Origin: DAINRZ01 sp964634885
Lineage (GTDB): Bacteria; Bacteroidota; Ignavibacteria; Kapaibacteriales; UBA2268
Reading direction: 5' to 3'
Assembly (NCBI GenBank): GCA_964634885.1
Contig: CAZWLN010000007.1
Span: 62,001-126,000 of the forward strand
DNA: 64,000 nt
The notes under the pieces: generated by a model
Told to the model about the DNA's origin: nothing
Databases searched by the model: none
The model's input: the letters and a program-made list of their open reading frames with translations, nothing else
Made by a program: the position numbers and the translations under genes
Shown here: in pieces, positions 36,284 through 45,294 of the stretch
Numbering within the stretch: the stretch's first letter is position 1
Layout of the letters: each line of letters opens with the position of its first letter

Positions 36284-36660
36284 TTGAGCCATTCGCATGA
36301 TGTTTTTTACGGATATACAACCCCTGACGGGGTTGGAGAAGACTATCTGTTCTCAGAACTCCGTAGGAGTTCAACATCTGTTGATAATATCGTATTGCAG
36401 ACAGGGTTAGCTCGTGGCATTGAAAATAATAAATTTAACTCTTCTCACCAAATTTTTCATCTGACCCGTTATACAGGAATAAAGCGCTATTACACCCCCC
36501 CCGACCCCCTCTTGATAGAGGGGGAGCGTTGTTTCAGGTTCAAACCCCTCTAATAAAAGGGGTGGCTGCGGCAGCAGCCGGGGTGTGTCCATTGAGATTT
36601 GAAAAATAAATATTTGTTTATCTTCACTTTTTACCCACTATAATTAGCGAAGAACCTAAA
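36284..36660. repeat. Two adjacent interspersed repeats upstream of paralogue D
   Basis: The left part (about 36310-36430) contains CAACCCCTGACGGGGTTGG and ACTCCGTAGGAGTTCAACAT, two palindromic modules of a third repeat type. The right part (about 36484-36658) is a family-1 copy with ACCCCCTCTTGATAGAGGGG, GGCTGCGGCAGCAGCCGGGG and the right end TTACCCACTATAATTAGCGA then AGAACC; its left end is not recognisable. An 89-residue open frame across the block is considered incidental. Confidence 0.65.
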
Positions 36661-36801
36661 TTTATTTTTTTTTTTCGAATGTGTTTATTAGATTGATGCT
36701 TCAAATGTGGCCAAAGTTTATAGTATTAATTTGATAGTACTATTTTTTTGAGAGACTGAAATTATTTTTTAATATAGTTAGTTTTAAACAAAGAGGATAT
36801 T

Positions 36802-39264
36802 ATGAAAAAGTTTTTCCTGCCCGTCCTGTTAGCCGTTTTAACAGGCACGCTTTTCAATCCGCTTTTCGCTCAAAAGTACGTAAGTACACAAGCGTCGAAA
36901 AAAAACGCCGTCATTGAACTTTTCACTGCCGTAAGGGATCCGTACAGTTACGCAGGCAATGAGAAAGCCAAAAAGATGACGTATGCAGATCCTGCCAGAA
37001 TCTTTATGATTGCCTACCATCCATCGAACGCATCCTATACGCTGCCCTTCGGCGACGACGAAGACCTCAGCCGCAACTGGCCCAACAATTTCTTTACAAC
37101 CCAGTTTGCAGGTATGAACGGAACCGACGACCTGCCGTTTGCCTTCATCAACCGAAGGCTGTACAACAGTAAGAGAGCCTTGAAAAGAACTGAGTGGGCC
37201 TATAATGTACCGCTCATCCTGAACGAATCGTCTCCCTGCAATGTCGGTTTCAACGGGACCTACGACCCGAATACGAAATCCCTGACAGTGGACGTCGAAG
37301 TCTATTTCACCGCGGCAGTTACCGACAAATACCATATTTATGCAGTGCTTCTGGAAGACAGCATCGTTACCCGCCAGGCCTGGCAATACGGGTTCGGTGA
37401 TTTGGAATTATACCCCCAAAAGAAAGTGTTCAGGGACAGCATTACCCCGGGAGCCTGGGGCGACCCGATCAACGAAGCCACCAACCAGGGTTCGCTGATT
37501 ACCCGCAAATATACATTCAACAACAGTACCAGGCAGTATAACATTGAAAAATGCAGCGTCGTCGTTTTCATTCGCAATGCAACCAACGAAGAGATCGTTA
37601 CCGGTTGGGGAAGCAAAGCCCATACCGACAGGTTGGTTCTGTCGCCGGCGCTGCCCGCATTTGCAGCGGCAGGCGTCAACGAGGCAAAGGAACAGATATT
37701 TACTTTAAAGAATAATTCTGATACCAAAGGCAACTTGCAGGTTAGCTTCAATAAGTCCTCCCGTACACCGTCCGACTGGACATTGCAATATTCGATTGCC
37801 AAAACGGGCATTAAAAAAGCATTCAGTCCCCAGTCTGAGACTGTCAGTGTTGACCCTCACGATTCGATCGATATTACAGTAACAATTAAACCCGGCGCTA
37901 CTACCGGCGTTGGAGATGCCTTTCTCGATATATTTTGCGACAACATATACAATGAAAAAGAAAGCGGCAGGTTTACTGCCATTACTAACACTGTAGAAAA
38001 CCTGGAAGTAATGGAAAGGCCTGAAGAAGGAGAACCCTATTCCCTCAACCCGGTCATCGAAGCAACAGGCAGAGGTAAATACCTTAAATTTGACGCCAGG
38101 GGAATGGCGTCTGTTTACTCCGGACTTACAAAACTGAAAACAGTGTCCTGGAGCTTCAATCCCTGTGACTCGATGATACAGGAATACGGATCGACGATTG
38201 TGAATATGATGAAAAACGGCGTCCGCTTTCTGATTGCAGGATCCTTCCCGATTACGACGCTGTACGAAGAGAACACTAGCAATCCGTTTTTCAAATATAC
38301 CGGCGTCATGATCGACATATCGAACAAGCATTATTTCGGCGGTTCCTTTACTTTCACCAGCGACAGCGCAGACCCCTATTTCCCCGGCTTGTCCCTGCCC
38401 TGGGTACGCAATGAAGAAACAGATTCATTAACACAGCCCCTTGCCATCAGGGACTCCACCATAGCATCGAAGATCCTTACGAAGGACAAGCTGATCATGG
38501 CTACAAAGTCGAGGACGGCAGAGTCCAAAGCAGTTGTGATTCATTTCAATCCGTATTCACTAAGCTCAAGTTCCGACAGGAACGGCTTTATCGATAAATG
38601 CTTAGACTGGCTGGAGCGGGACGATGTACAGGGGCCTGTAGCTACACTGAATACGGTCAACATGAAATTCGGTGAAGTTAAAGGAGGCTCATACAAAGAC
38701 ACGACTCTGGAGATTGCCAACACCGGCAACTCAGACCTGACATTAGTCAAAACTGAGATCACAGGGACCAATCCTACCTATTTCACCGTTACCGACGGCA
38801 TCGGTTCCCAGGTAGTCCTTGCACCGGGAGCAAAAGACACAATTACCATCAGGTTCAGCGTTCCTTCAACATTGACGGCAGCAAGAGATTACACTGCAAG
38901 TATTGAAATCGCTACAACGGATTCGGAACATCCCCTCCGGGTATGCGATCTGGCCGGCAGAGGCATTCCTTCAAACGGAGTTGAAGACGAAGCAGACAGG
39001 GCGCTGCTTGTGAAAGCCACCCCCAACCCCTTCAGCAAAGAATCCGTAATATCATTCGAGTTGAACCATGTAGCGCCGGTGAATGTCGAAGCCATGTTAA
39101 TCGACGTTTCCGGACGGAAGCTCGAGACAGTTTACGACGGCCTTTTGCAGCCGGGCAATACCGTCGTCAGGTTCAATGCCACGGCAACGGCGCCGGGTAC
39201 ATACTTCTTAGTTGTTAAGTCGGTATTGGGAAATTATAATATACCGGTAGTAATAGTAAGATAG
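36802..39264 (+). CDS. Omp28-like T9SS protein, paralogue D (redox cysteines lost)
   Basis: An 820-residue protein most similar to paralogue C: both share the start KYVSTQ, the TRQAWQYGFG segment and TGWG.KAHTDRLV. The redox position reads ELFTAVRDPYSYAGN, again without cysteines (D-P-Y-S). The ASH-like domain is MKFGEVKGGSYKDTTLEIAN and the T9SS sorting domain VEAMLIDVSGRKLETVYDGL ... APGTYFLVVKSVLGN. C and D therefore probably arose by duplication after the cysteines were lost. The protein should be exported to the cell surface; the ligand is unknown. Confidence 0.85.
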   Translation: MKKFFLPVLLAVLTGTLFNPLFAQKYVSTQASKKNAVIELFTAVRDPYSYAGNEKAKKMTYADPARIFMIAYHPSNASYTLPFGDDEDLSRNWPNNFFTTQFAGMNGTDDLPFAFINRRLYNSKRALKRTEWAYNVPLILNESSPCNVGFNGTYDPNTKSLTVDVEVYFTAAVTDKYHIYAVLLEDSIVTRQAWQYGFGDLELYPQKKVFRDSITPGAWGDPINEATNQGSLITRKYTFNNSTRQYNIEKCSVVVFIRNATNEEIVTGWGSKAHTDRLVLSPALPAFAAAGVNEAKEQIFTLKNNSDTKGNLQVSFNKSSRTPSDWTLQYSIAKTGIKKAFSPQSETVSVDPHDSIDITVTIKPGATTGVGDAFLDIFCDNIYNEKESGRFTAITNTVENLEVMERPEEGEPYSLNPVIEATGRGKYLKFDARGMASVYSGLTKLKTVSWSFNPCDSMIQEYGSTIVNMMKNGVRFLIAGSFPITTLYEENTSNPFFKYTGVMIDISNKHYFGGSFTFTSDSADPYFPGLSLPWVRNEETDSLTQPLAIRDSTIASKILTKDKLIMATKSRTAESKAVVIHFNPYSLSSSSDRNGFIDKCLDWLERDDVQGPVATLNTVNMKFGEVKGGSYKDTTLEIANTGNSDLTLVKTEITGTNPTYFTVTDGIGSQVVLAPGAKDTITIRFSVPSTLTAARDYTASIEIATTDSEHPLRVCDLAGRGIPSNGVEDEADRALLVKATPNPFSKESVISFELNHVAPVNVEAMLIDVSGRKLETVYDGLLQPGNTVVRFNATATAPGTYFLVVKSVLGNYNIPVVIVR

Positions 39265-39289
39265 GAATAGAAAATTAGCGGGAGTATCG

Positions 39290-39327
39290 GGGCAGGTACC
39301 ATCACGGCGCCTGCCCTGTGCTATTTT
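39290..39327 (+). terminator. Candidate terminator after paralogue D
   Basis: GGGCAGG and CCTGCCC form a 7-bp stem with a 13-base loop, followed after six bases by CTATTTTTAT. The T tract is imperfect. It sits between convergent genes. Confidence 0.5.
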
Positions 39328-39352
39328 TATCAGGAAAAGATTCTTTGCCGTA

Positions 39353-39766
39353 TCATTCCTTTCCTGTTTTCTCCAGCAATTCTGCCTTGAAGCGCTGAGA
39401 ATGCCAGTTCGTGGGATTGAGGCTCAGGGATTTGTCAATGTCTGCAAGGGCGCCTTCCATGTCGTTGAGTGCAAATTTAGCTTTAGCCTTGTGGTAATAG
39501 GACTCGGCATGGTGTGGCATAAATTCGAGTATTTTATCGAAATCATGGATTGCCCCGGTGTTGTCGCCGTATTCCATCCTTGCACTGCCCCTGTACAGGT
39601 AAGCCGAAACGAGCAATACGGGATCTGCCGACCCCATGTCGATGACTTTTGTAAAATCTTCGATGGCGGCGGAGTAATCCTTTTTCTGGTATTTCTTGTT
39701 GCCGCTGGAGATTAAGGATTTCGGGCTGTCGCCGAAAAGCCCGAAAACAGAGCCGAATACAAACAT
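39353..39766 (-). CDS. TPR-repeat protein
   Basis: The 137-residue product contains three tetratricopeptide repeats: KYQKKDYSAAIEDFTKVIDM, GSARMEYGDNTGAIHDFDKI and KAKFALNDMEGALADIDKSL, each with the Gly/Ala and aromatic positions of the helix pair. Such repeats mediate protein-protein contacts. The N-terminus (MFVFGSVFGLFGDSP) is hydrophobic but short, so export is uncertain. It is convergent with Omp28-like paralogue D and divergent from guaA. Confidence 0.8.
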   Translation of the reverse strand: MFVFGSVFGLFGDSPKSLISSGNKKYQKKDYSAAIEDFTKVIDMGSADPVLLVSAYLYRGSARMEYGDNTGAIHDFDKILEFMPHHAESYYHKAKAKFALNDMEGALADIDKSLSLNPTNWHSQRFKAELLEKTGKE

Positions 39767-39890
39767 AATACTACCTGCCTTTCTTAAACAAAATTTATCT
39801 ATGTATAAGAAATAACGCTAATATTTATTAATTTACAAAATATTACGGTAATATTTTTTTGATTTTTTTTTAATAATTAGATTAGAAAAC

Positions 39891-41432
39891 ATGGAAACAA
39901 AAGAAAGAATAATAATACTCGATTTCGGCAGCCAATATACACAGATAATTGCCCGCAAGGTACGCGAGATCGGCGTTTACGCAGAGATATACCCCTACAG
40001 CATTAGTCCCGAAAAGCTGAAGGAACTCAACCCGGCAGGCCTCATCCTGTCCGGCGGGCCTTCCAGCGTCTATTCGGAAGACTCCCCCCACCCAGTAGTC
40101 AAAGTCTTTGAATTAGACATTCCCGTTCTCGGCATCTGCTACGGCCTGCAGCTAATGGCCTATTACCTCGACGGCAAGGTGGACAGGGCTGCTCACAGGG
40201 AATTCGGCAGGGCAAACCTGACGATAGACAATTTCGACGACCTGCTGAAGGGCGTAACACAGGACACTACGGTGTGGATGAGCCACGGCGACATGCTGCT
40301 GGAAGCTCCCGCCGGTTTCGAGATCATTGCCCATTCCGGCAACTCCCCTGTCTGCGCCGTCAGGTCTAAGGAGAAGCGCATCTGGGGCGTGCAGTTCCAT
40401 CCCGAAGTACACCACACCGCAGAAGGGAAAACCGTCCTGTCAAACTTCGTACGGGACATCTGCGGCTGCACCGGCACATGGAATGCCCATTCTTTCATCG
40501 AATCGTCCATCGACTCCATCAGGAAGCAGGTCGGCGAAGACAACGTCATCCTTGCCCTCAGCGGCGGCGTCGATTCAACGGTTGCCGCAGTACTGCTGCA
40601 CAGAGCCCTCGGCGACAAGCTCCACTGCATACACATAGACTCCGGCCTGATGCGTTCGAATGAGAGCGCCATGATCATGCAGTTGTTCCGCGAGTCTTTC
40701 AACATCACAATCGACCTCGTTGACGGCTCGGACATGTTCCTCGGCAGGCTGGACGGCGTTACCGACCCGGAACAGAAACGTAAGATCATCGGCAAGAGCT
40801 TCATCGACCTGTTCGAGGTGGAAGCCGGCAAATTCAAGAACGCCAAATGGCTGGCGCAGGGCACCCTCTATCCCGACGTCATCGAGTCCGTGTCCGTCAA
40901 AGGCCCGTCGGCCACAATCAAGTCGCACCACAACGTGGGCGGCCTTCCCGAGAAGATGAACCTGAAGATATTAGAGCCGTTCAGGGAGCTGTTCAAGGAT
41001 GAAGTGCGTGCCGTAGGGCGCGAGCTGGGCGTCCCCGAGTGGTTTGTCCGCCGCCATCCCTTCCCCGGCCCCGGCCTGGCAATCAGGATATTGGACGCAG
41101 TGTCGAAGGACAAACTCGACCTGCTGCGCCGCGTGGACGACATTTACCTCGAGGAGATACACAAGGCCGGGCTGTACGACGAGATATGGCAGGCGTTTGC
41201 GGTGCTGCTGCCGGTTAAGAGCGTCGGCGTCATGGGCGACGAACGCACCTACGAATTCACTGCCGGGCTGCGTGCCGTAACCTCTACGGACGGCATGACG
41301 GCAGACTGGTACCCCATGCCCTACGAAGTCCTTGGCTCGATGAGCAACCGCATCGTCAACGAAGTGCGTGGCATCAACCGCGTAGTCTATGACATCACGG
41401 GCAAGCCGCCCGGAACGATTGAGTGGGAGTGA
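39891..41432 (+). CDS. guaA: GMP synthase (glutamine-hydrolysing)
   Basis: This 513-residue enzyme makes GMP from XMP, ATP and glutamine. The N-terminal class I glutamine amidotransferase has the catalytic Cys in VLGICYGLQLMAYYL near residue 83 and the His-Glu pair in GVQFHPEVHHT near 170. The ATP-pyrophosphatase domain has the PP-loop LALSGGVDSTVAAVLL near 223, and the C-terminal dimerisation domain ends with RVVYDITGKPPGTIEWE, the canonical ending. Length and motif order match the bacterial single-chain enzyme. It is a stand-alone housekeeping gene. Confidence 0.98.
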   Translation: METKERIIILDFGSQYTQIIARKVREIGVYAEIYPYSISPEKLKELNPAGLILSGGPSSVYSEDSPHPVVKVFELDIPVLGICYGLQLMAYYLDGKVDRAAHREFGRANLTIDNFDDLLKGVTQDTTVWMSHGDMLLEAPAGFEIIAHSGNSPVCAVRSKEKRIWGVQFHPEVHHTAEGKTVLSNFVRDICGCTGTWNAHSFIESSIDSIRKQVGEDNVILALSGGVDSTVAAVLLHRALGDKLHCIHIDSGLMRSNESAMIMQLFRESFNITIDLVDGSDMFLGRLDGVTDPEQKRKIIGKSFIDLFEVEAGKFKNAKWLAQGTLYPDVIESVSVKGPSATIKSHHNVGGLPEKMNLKILEPFRELFKDEVRAVGRELGVPEWFVRRHPFPGPGLAIRILDAVSKDKLDLLRRVDDIYLEEIHKAGLYDEIWQAFAVLLPVKSVGVMGDERTYEFTAGLRAVTSTDGMTADWYPMPYEVLGSMSNRIVNEVRGINRVVYDITGKPPGTIEWE

Positions 41433-41541
41433 GAGTTAGGAGTGGCGGCTGGTAGGCAGTGATTGGTGGCTGGTGACCGGTTAAAAGAGTGAGGAGTTAG
41501 GAGTTGATTGACTTGATTTTATAAACCAGAATGGAGAATAA

Positions 41542-41778
41542 ATGAAATATTCTCAACATTATATTAATGATGTTCGACCTAAAAGGCCGTACCTGACCGA
41601 TGAGTTACTGAGCGATTTGATTGGCCATGCGCTTGTAACTGAAAAACAGGTGAACGGATGGATTAAACTGTGGAGTTATTCGTCAGAGTTCAAAAAATAT
41701 GTAAGAGTAATAATGCTCGAAGATGGTGAAACGGTTCATACGGCTTTTTTTGACAGAAATTTTAAATTTCAGGAGTAA
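41542..41778 (+). CDS. DUF4258-like small protein, possible toxin of a pair
   Basis: The 78-residue product (YINDVRPKRPYLTDELLSDL ... EFKKYVRVIMLEDGETVHTA) has the strand pattern and size of DUF4258 proteins, a RelE/BrnT-like RNase-fold group. It is five bases upstream of a DUF2283 gene. DUF4258 and DUF2283 genes commonly occur as neighbours and are treated as a putative toxin-antitoxin pair. Toxicity here is inference and no catalytic residue can be named. Confidence 0.65.
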   Translation: MKYSQHYINDVRPKRPYLTDELLSDLIGHALVTEKQVNGWIKLWSYSSEFKKYVRVIMLEDGETVHTAFFDRNFKFQE

Positions 41779-41783
41779 GAACT

Positions 41784-42017
41784 ATGAAATTCAATTATGA
41801 CAAAGAAACAGACTCGCTCTATATAAACTTAACAGACGGCCCCGGTGTGGATTCGTTTGAAATTGCGCCTGAATATATCGCAGACGTGGATTCGGAAGGC
41901 CGCATTGTCGGCATTGAAGTCCTGAACGTAAAAGAAAAGGTGGACATTCATTCGTTTATTTTCGACAGGATTCCGGTACGGGACGTCAGATTCATCAACC
42001 AGCCACAGGTTGTTTGA
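41784..42017 (+). CDS. DUF2283 protein, possible antitoxin of a pair
   Basis: The 77-residue product shows the family pattern clearly: FNYDKETDSLYINLTDGPG, then IAPEYIADVDSEGRIVGIEV and LNVKEK. It forms a small beta-rich domain. DUF2283 has no established biochemical function but is often encoded beside DUF4258-like or other small putative toxins, as here with a five-base gap and the same orientation. The sequence ends FINQPQVV. Confidence 0.82.
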   Translation: MKFNYDKETDSLYINLTDGPGVDSFEIAPEYIADVDSEGRIVGIEVLNVKEKVDIHSFIFDRIPVRDVRFINQPQVV

Positions 42018-42224
42018 CGTTGGAAGGTGACTTCACCGACTCAGGAACGGTTGAGGGGGAGTGAAAGTTAGTAAATATTTTTTTACAATTTTTAAGGCTT
42101 TCTATATGTTTTCAAAAATGAATTTTTATAGATGAGACAATTGATTTGGATGTGGGTTGATATTTAGAAAGCAGGTGAAATTGTACCACCTATAGTTTAA
42201 ACCATTTACTATAAAAAAAGCAAT

Positions 42225-43394
42225 ATGGATTTTGATATTGAAAAATACAGGAGAATAGCATTAAATCATTTGTTGCCAATAAAACAAGTTGATGAGAATA
42301 CTATGGCCAACAGACATTTATTGTTTAATGCACATAGAAGTATTGCGGGACAAAGATTACCAGAATACTATTTTGTTTATTTCTTATTTGCAGATTTACT
42401 TGGATTTCATAATCTGGGTAAAGATGAGAAAGTTGCATGGACATTCCCAATTGATTATAATGGTAAAGCATTTTTAATAGAATATCGTAAGTTCGGTATT
42501 GGTGTTTTTGTTCAAGATAAAGAAAAGGATGAAACTGCTGCTGAAGAAATTACTAATAAAATAATAAAAGCTGTTAAAAGTATAACAGCATACTATAATC
42601 ACATTGCGGAAGTTGCTGTAAATAATTCAGAAATTAACATTATTAACTATAATTCATCTCTCTATAAAAGATTTACATATCTAATGTCATTATATAAAAG
42701 AGAAAAAAAGAAATATGAAAAAAATAGAAATAGTGTTAAAGTAACAAAAAAATCAACAAAATATGGCAATATGACTATATATAAAAATTTATCAAATTCT
42801 TATTTTGAAAGATATAATTGGCTGGCTATATCATGTATCGATTCTTTTTTTTCTTGGACAGAACATTTGTTTATTCATTTATCTATAATCGCAAATAATA
42901 TCTCAAATGGAAGAGATGTGGCTAATTTAATAGGAGCTGAATGGAAAGTAAAATATCAGAAAGCAATTGTTGATAATTCTGTAGAAGCAAAAAAATATTA
43001 TAACGATTTACTAAAAATTAGACAACAAATTCGTAATTATATTAGTCATGGAGCATTTGGTAAGGATGGAAATTCCTTCGAATTTCATTCACCAACAGGC
43101 GCTATTCCTGTAATAATGAATTATAATATGAGAAGAAATAGGTTTTCTCTAAATGGAACTTTATTATTCAATGAAAATGAAGTAATTCAACTAATAGAAG
43201 ACTTTATTAAATATTTATGGAAAAGCAATTTAAAAACATCTATGTTTTATACTCAAAAGCTAGGTTTACCAACAATTCTAACATATGCTTCAAATGGTAC
43301 TTATAAAAATGCAATTGCAAATATGAAAAATATGAAAAAATTATGTGATTATTTATTATATAAGATAGAAACCTCGGCAAATATGGATTGGTAG
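42225..43394 (+). CDS. HEPN-domain RNase candidate (accessory/defence)
   Basis: This 389-residue AT-rich gene was not assigned to a named family, but it has the hallmark of HEPN ribonucleases: RQQIRNYISHGAFG near residues 266-279, where R270 and H275 form an RxxxxH motif after a helix. A preceding helix-rich region (WLAISCIDSFFSWTEHLFIH near 199) fits the HEPN four-helix bundle, and an N-terminal domain of about 190 residues may be a sensor. HEPN RNases act in abortive infection, toxin-antitoxin and CRISPR-associated systems. It converges with another AT-rich unknown gene 33 bases away. Assignment of RNase activity is inference from the motif. Confidence 0.7.
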   Translation: MDFDIEKYRRIALNHLLPIKQVDENTMANRHLLFNAHRSIAGQRLPEYYFVYFLFADLLGFHNLGKDEKVAWTFPIDYNGKAFLIEYRKFGIGVFVQDKEKDETAAEEITNKIIKAVKSITAYYNHIAEVAVNNSEINIINYNSSLYKRFTYLMSLYKREKKKYEKNRNSVKVTKKSTKYGNMTIYKNLSNSYFERYNWLAISCIDSFFSWTEHLFIHLSIIANNISNGRDVANLIGAEWKVKYQKAIVDNSVEAKKYYNDLLKIRQQIRNYISHGAFGKDGNSFEFHSPTGAIPVIMNYNMRRNRFSLNGTLLFNENEVIQLIEDFIKYLWKSNLKTSMFYTQKLGLPTILTYASNGTYKNAIANMKNMKKLCDYLLYKIETSANMDW

Positions 43395-43427
43395 TTAAAA
43401 ATATGCTTTTCTGTAATAATTGGAAGA

Positions 43428-44336
43428 TTATTCTTCATGTTCAATATCAAAAATTGAAATTTGTTCAAGAGGTTTAATATGTTCAATTACTTTCAATACC
43501 TCGTAGGTTGTAATTAATTCTATACCCTTTATTTTTTGTAGAGTTCTAATGTCTACTCTCAGCAAACTACCTTTAACAAAAGACTCATGGTTGTCTTCAA
43601 TTTTTTTTAGAAAATTATCATCCTTTATTATCACATTGAAAGTATTATTACCATCATTTAATCTCCATTTATTGTCTTCTTTGAAGGATAAGCTAACGAT
43701 CTTATAAACTTTTTCATCAATTTTGTCAATTAAAACCTCTTCTGTATCTTCTGGAATAATATAATAATCTTTCTCAGAATCAGAAATTTCAATACTCTCG
43801 TTTTCTTTTTTAAATTTTATTTTGCTTATTCCATTTTTTGATAATGGTTTAAAGAATAGTTCAAGATGTTGTCTAATACTCCTATTAGCAAATACTTTCT
43901 CGGTTCCTGCTGGAGCTATTAATGTCTGGTCATCGTAAATAAAATCAACAGTATTATTATTTTTAACAAATCTAATTTGATTAGGCTTTTTTCCTTTTGA
44001 TTTAAGAATAAGCTTTAATAATCCATATAATCCTCCACTTCCTATACCTAAAATCTCAAGAAGATTTTTCAAAGCATTTACTTCATCACTATTAAACATT
44101 TGAGTTATGTGATCCATTATACTGGTTGCAGCGACAAATAAATCTACTTCAAAAGAACCTTTATGAACATTTTTGACATTTAGAGAAATATTGAATTCAT
44201 TACCGATAATTCGATTTGATTCTATAAGAATCTCATTTAGAGAAAGTAATGCTGGCGCCAAATCAGCAACATCAATTGAACCTTCTTCAACTGAAGAACC
44301 TTCAAAAATAACCGAGAATTTTACATCTTTTGCCAT
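43428..44336 (-). CDS. Unknown accessory protein convergent with HEPN gene
   Basis: The 302-residue product was not recognised. Its N-terminus (VKFSVIFEGSSVEEGSIDVA ... LNVKNVHKGSFEVDLFVAAT) forms a beta-rich domain with a typical GSFEVDL strand. Residues of about 92-112 (EILGIGSGGLYGLLKLILKS) form a glycine-containing hydrophobic helix that could be buried or membrane-inserted. The C-terminal part is beta-rich and acidic and ends FDIEHEE. I recall similar proteins in bacterial accessory regions, but no function is known to me. Low GC content matches the HEPN gene and contrasts with flanking genes. Confidence 0.6.
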   Translation of the reverse strand: MAKDVKFSVIFEGSSVEEGSIDVADLAPALLSLNEILIESNRIIGNEFNISLNVKNVHKGSFEVDLFVAATSIMDHITQMFNSDEVNALKNLLEILGIGSGGLYGLLKLILKSKGKKPNQIRFVKNNNTVDFIYDDQTLIAPAGTEKVFANRSIRQHLELFFKPLSKNGISKIKFKKENESIEISDSEKDYYIIPEDTEEVLIDKIDEKVYKIVSLSFKEDNKWRLNDGNNTFNVIIKDDNFLKKIEDNHESFVKGSLLRVDIRTLQKIKGIELITTYEVLKVIEHIKPLEQISIFDIEHEE

Positions 44337-44562
44337 TGTTGTCTTTTAATATTTTTTTTCCTCAAATTTAACAGAATAATTCCATATTTCAATAGCTTTT
44401 TATATTTTCCGGTATTGACACTCCTCTTTCCATTCCTTGTTACATTCTACTCTAACCAGCAACTTTCAATATTTGATTCTCCCCCTCCGCTGCCGGGAGG
44501 GGAAAAACCGTAAGTCATTCATTCGCGGGGCCTGTCCTGGCTTGCGCCTGCCGGAGGGAGAT

Positions 44563-45282
44563 TTACTCTATTATTCTAACCCCGTCTAAGTTCGCTCGGT
44601 AGCCTTTCAGTAAGGCATAGGTCAGTTTGTCCATTGCAGCGCCGTTGAAATCTGTCTTTTTGACGTCGGACTTTATTGATACATTGATCAGGACGGCATT
44701 CCGGAAGCTTGTTTTTTTCAATCCCGCATAGTCAAAGTTCGCGCCAGTAATCTCCAGCCCCTCGAATGATACGCCCGACAAATCGCACAAATTGAATTTA
44801 GTCCTCACAATCTTTGTGTTCGCGAATGTCGATCCTCTCATGTCAGACTTGTTGAATTCCACATCCGTCAGGTCGGCGCCGTCAAATCGGCAGTCAGTCA
44901 AATCCGAGCACTTGAATTTACTTCCTGTCAGGACTGTGCCGCTGAAATTGGCGCCTCTCATGTCGGAATAGTGAAATTTCCCTTCAATTATCTTTGTATT
45001 GCTGAAGTCCGAATCCTTCAGGGGAGACTTCGAGAAATCCCTCCCCGCCTGCATTTGTATTTGTCTTGAATTCTCGCAGATTTCATCTATTAATTCCGAT
45101 ACATTACCAATTGAATTGATGGTCTTTTCGAATGCTGTCCCGGGACTATCTCCCTTATCCACAAAATCATTCATTTTTTCCAAAAGATCCGAATACAATT
45201 CTTCTTTCAGTTCTTTTACGATATTCAAATCGGAATAGGGGCCGAAAATTATGTCCAAATGAGCTTTAAGCTTCTTTTCCAT
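44563..45282 (-). CDS. Pentapeptide-repeat protein with permease-prefix-like N-terminus
   Basis: Residues of about 1-75 (KELKEELYSDLLEKMNDFVD ... SIGNVSELIDEI) resemble the helical permease-prefix/HAAS-type domain found with PadR-controlled genes. Residues of about 85-230 are pentapeptide repeats (FSGTVLTGSKFKCSDLTDCR, FDGADLTDVEFNKSDMRGST), which form a right-handed beta-helix. It is the second gene of an operon with a PadR regulator 12 bases upstream, a frequent pairing in which PadR responds to an unknown ligand. It could be an anti-sigma-like or DNA-mimic protein; the function is unknown. Confidence 0.82.
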   Translation of the reverse strand: MEKKLKAHLDIIFGPYSDLNIVKELKEELYSDLLEKMNDFVDKGDSPGTAFEKTINSIGNVSELIDEICENSRQIQMQAGRDFSKSPLKDSDFSNTKIIEGKFHYSDMRGANFSGTVLTGSKFKCSDLTDCRFDGADLTDVEFNKSDMRGSTFANTKIVRTKFNLCDLSGVSFEGLEITGANFDYAGLKKTSFRNAVLINVSIKSDVKKTDFNGAAMDKLTYALLKGYRANLDGVRIIE

Positions 45283-45294
45283 AGTTTTTCCTTA

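Noticed and set aside
36284..36553. 89-residue open frame over repeat modules before paralogue D
   Set aside because: Covers two interspersed repeats; peptide has no domain character.
41433..41541. Low-complexity GAGTTAGGAG and GGCTGGT repeats after guaA
   Set aside because: Short degenerate repeats without structure or conserved ends; no function can be supported.
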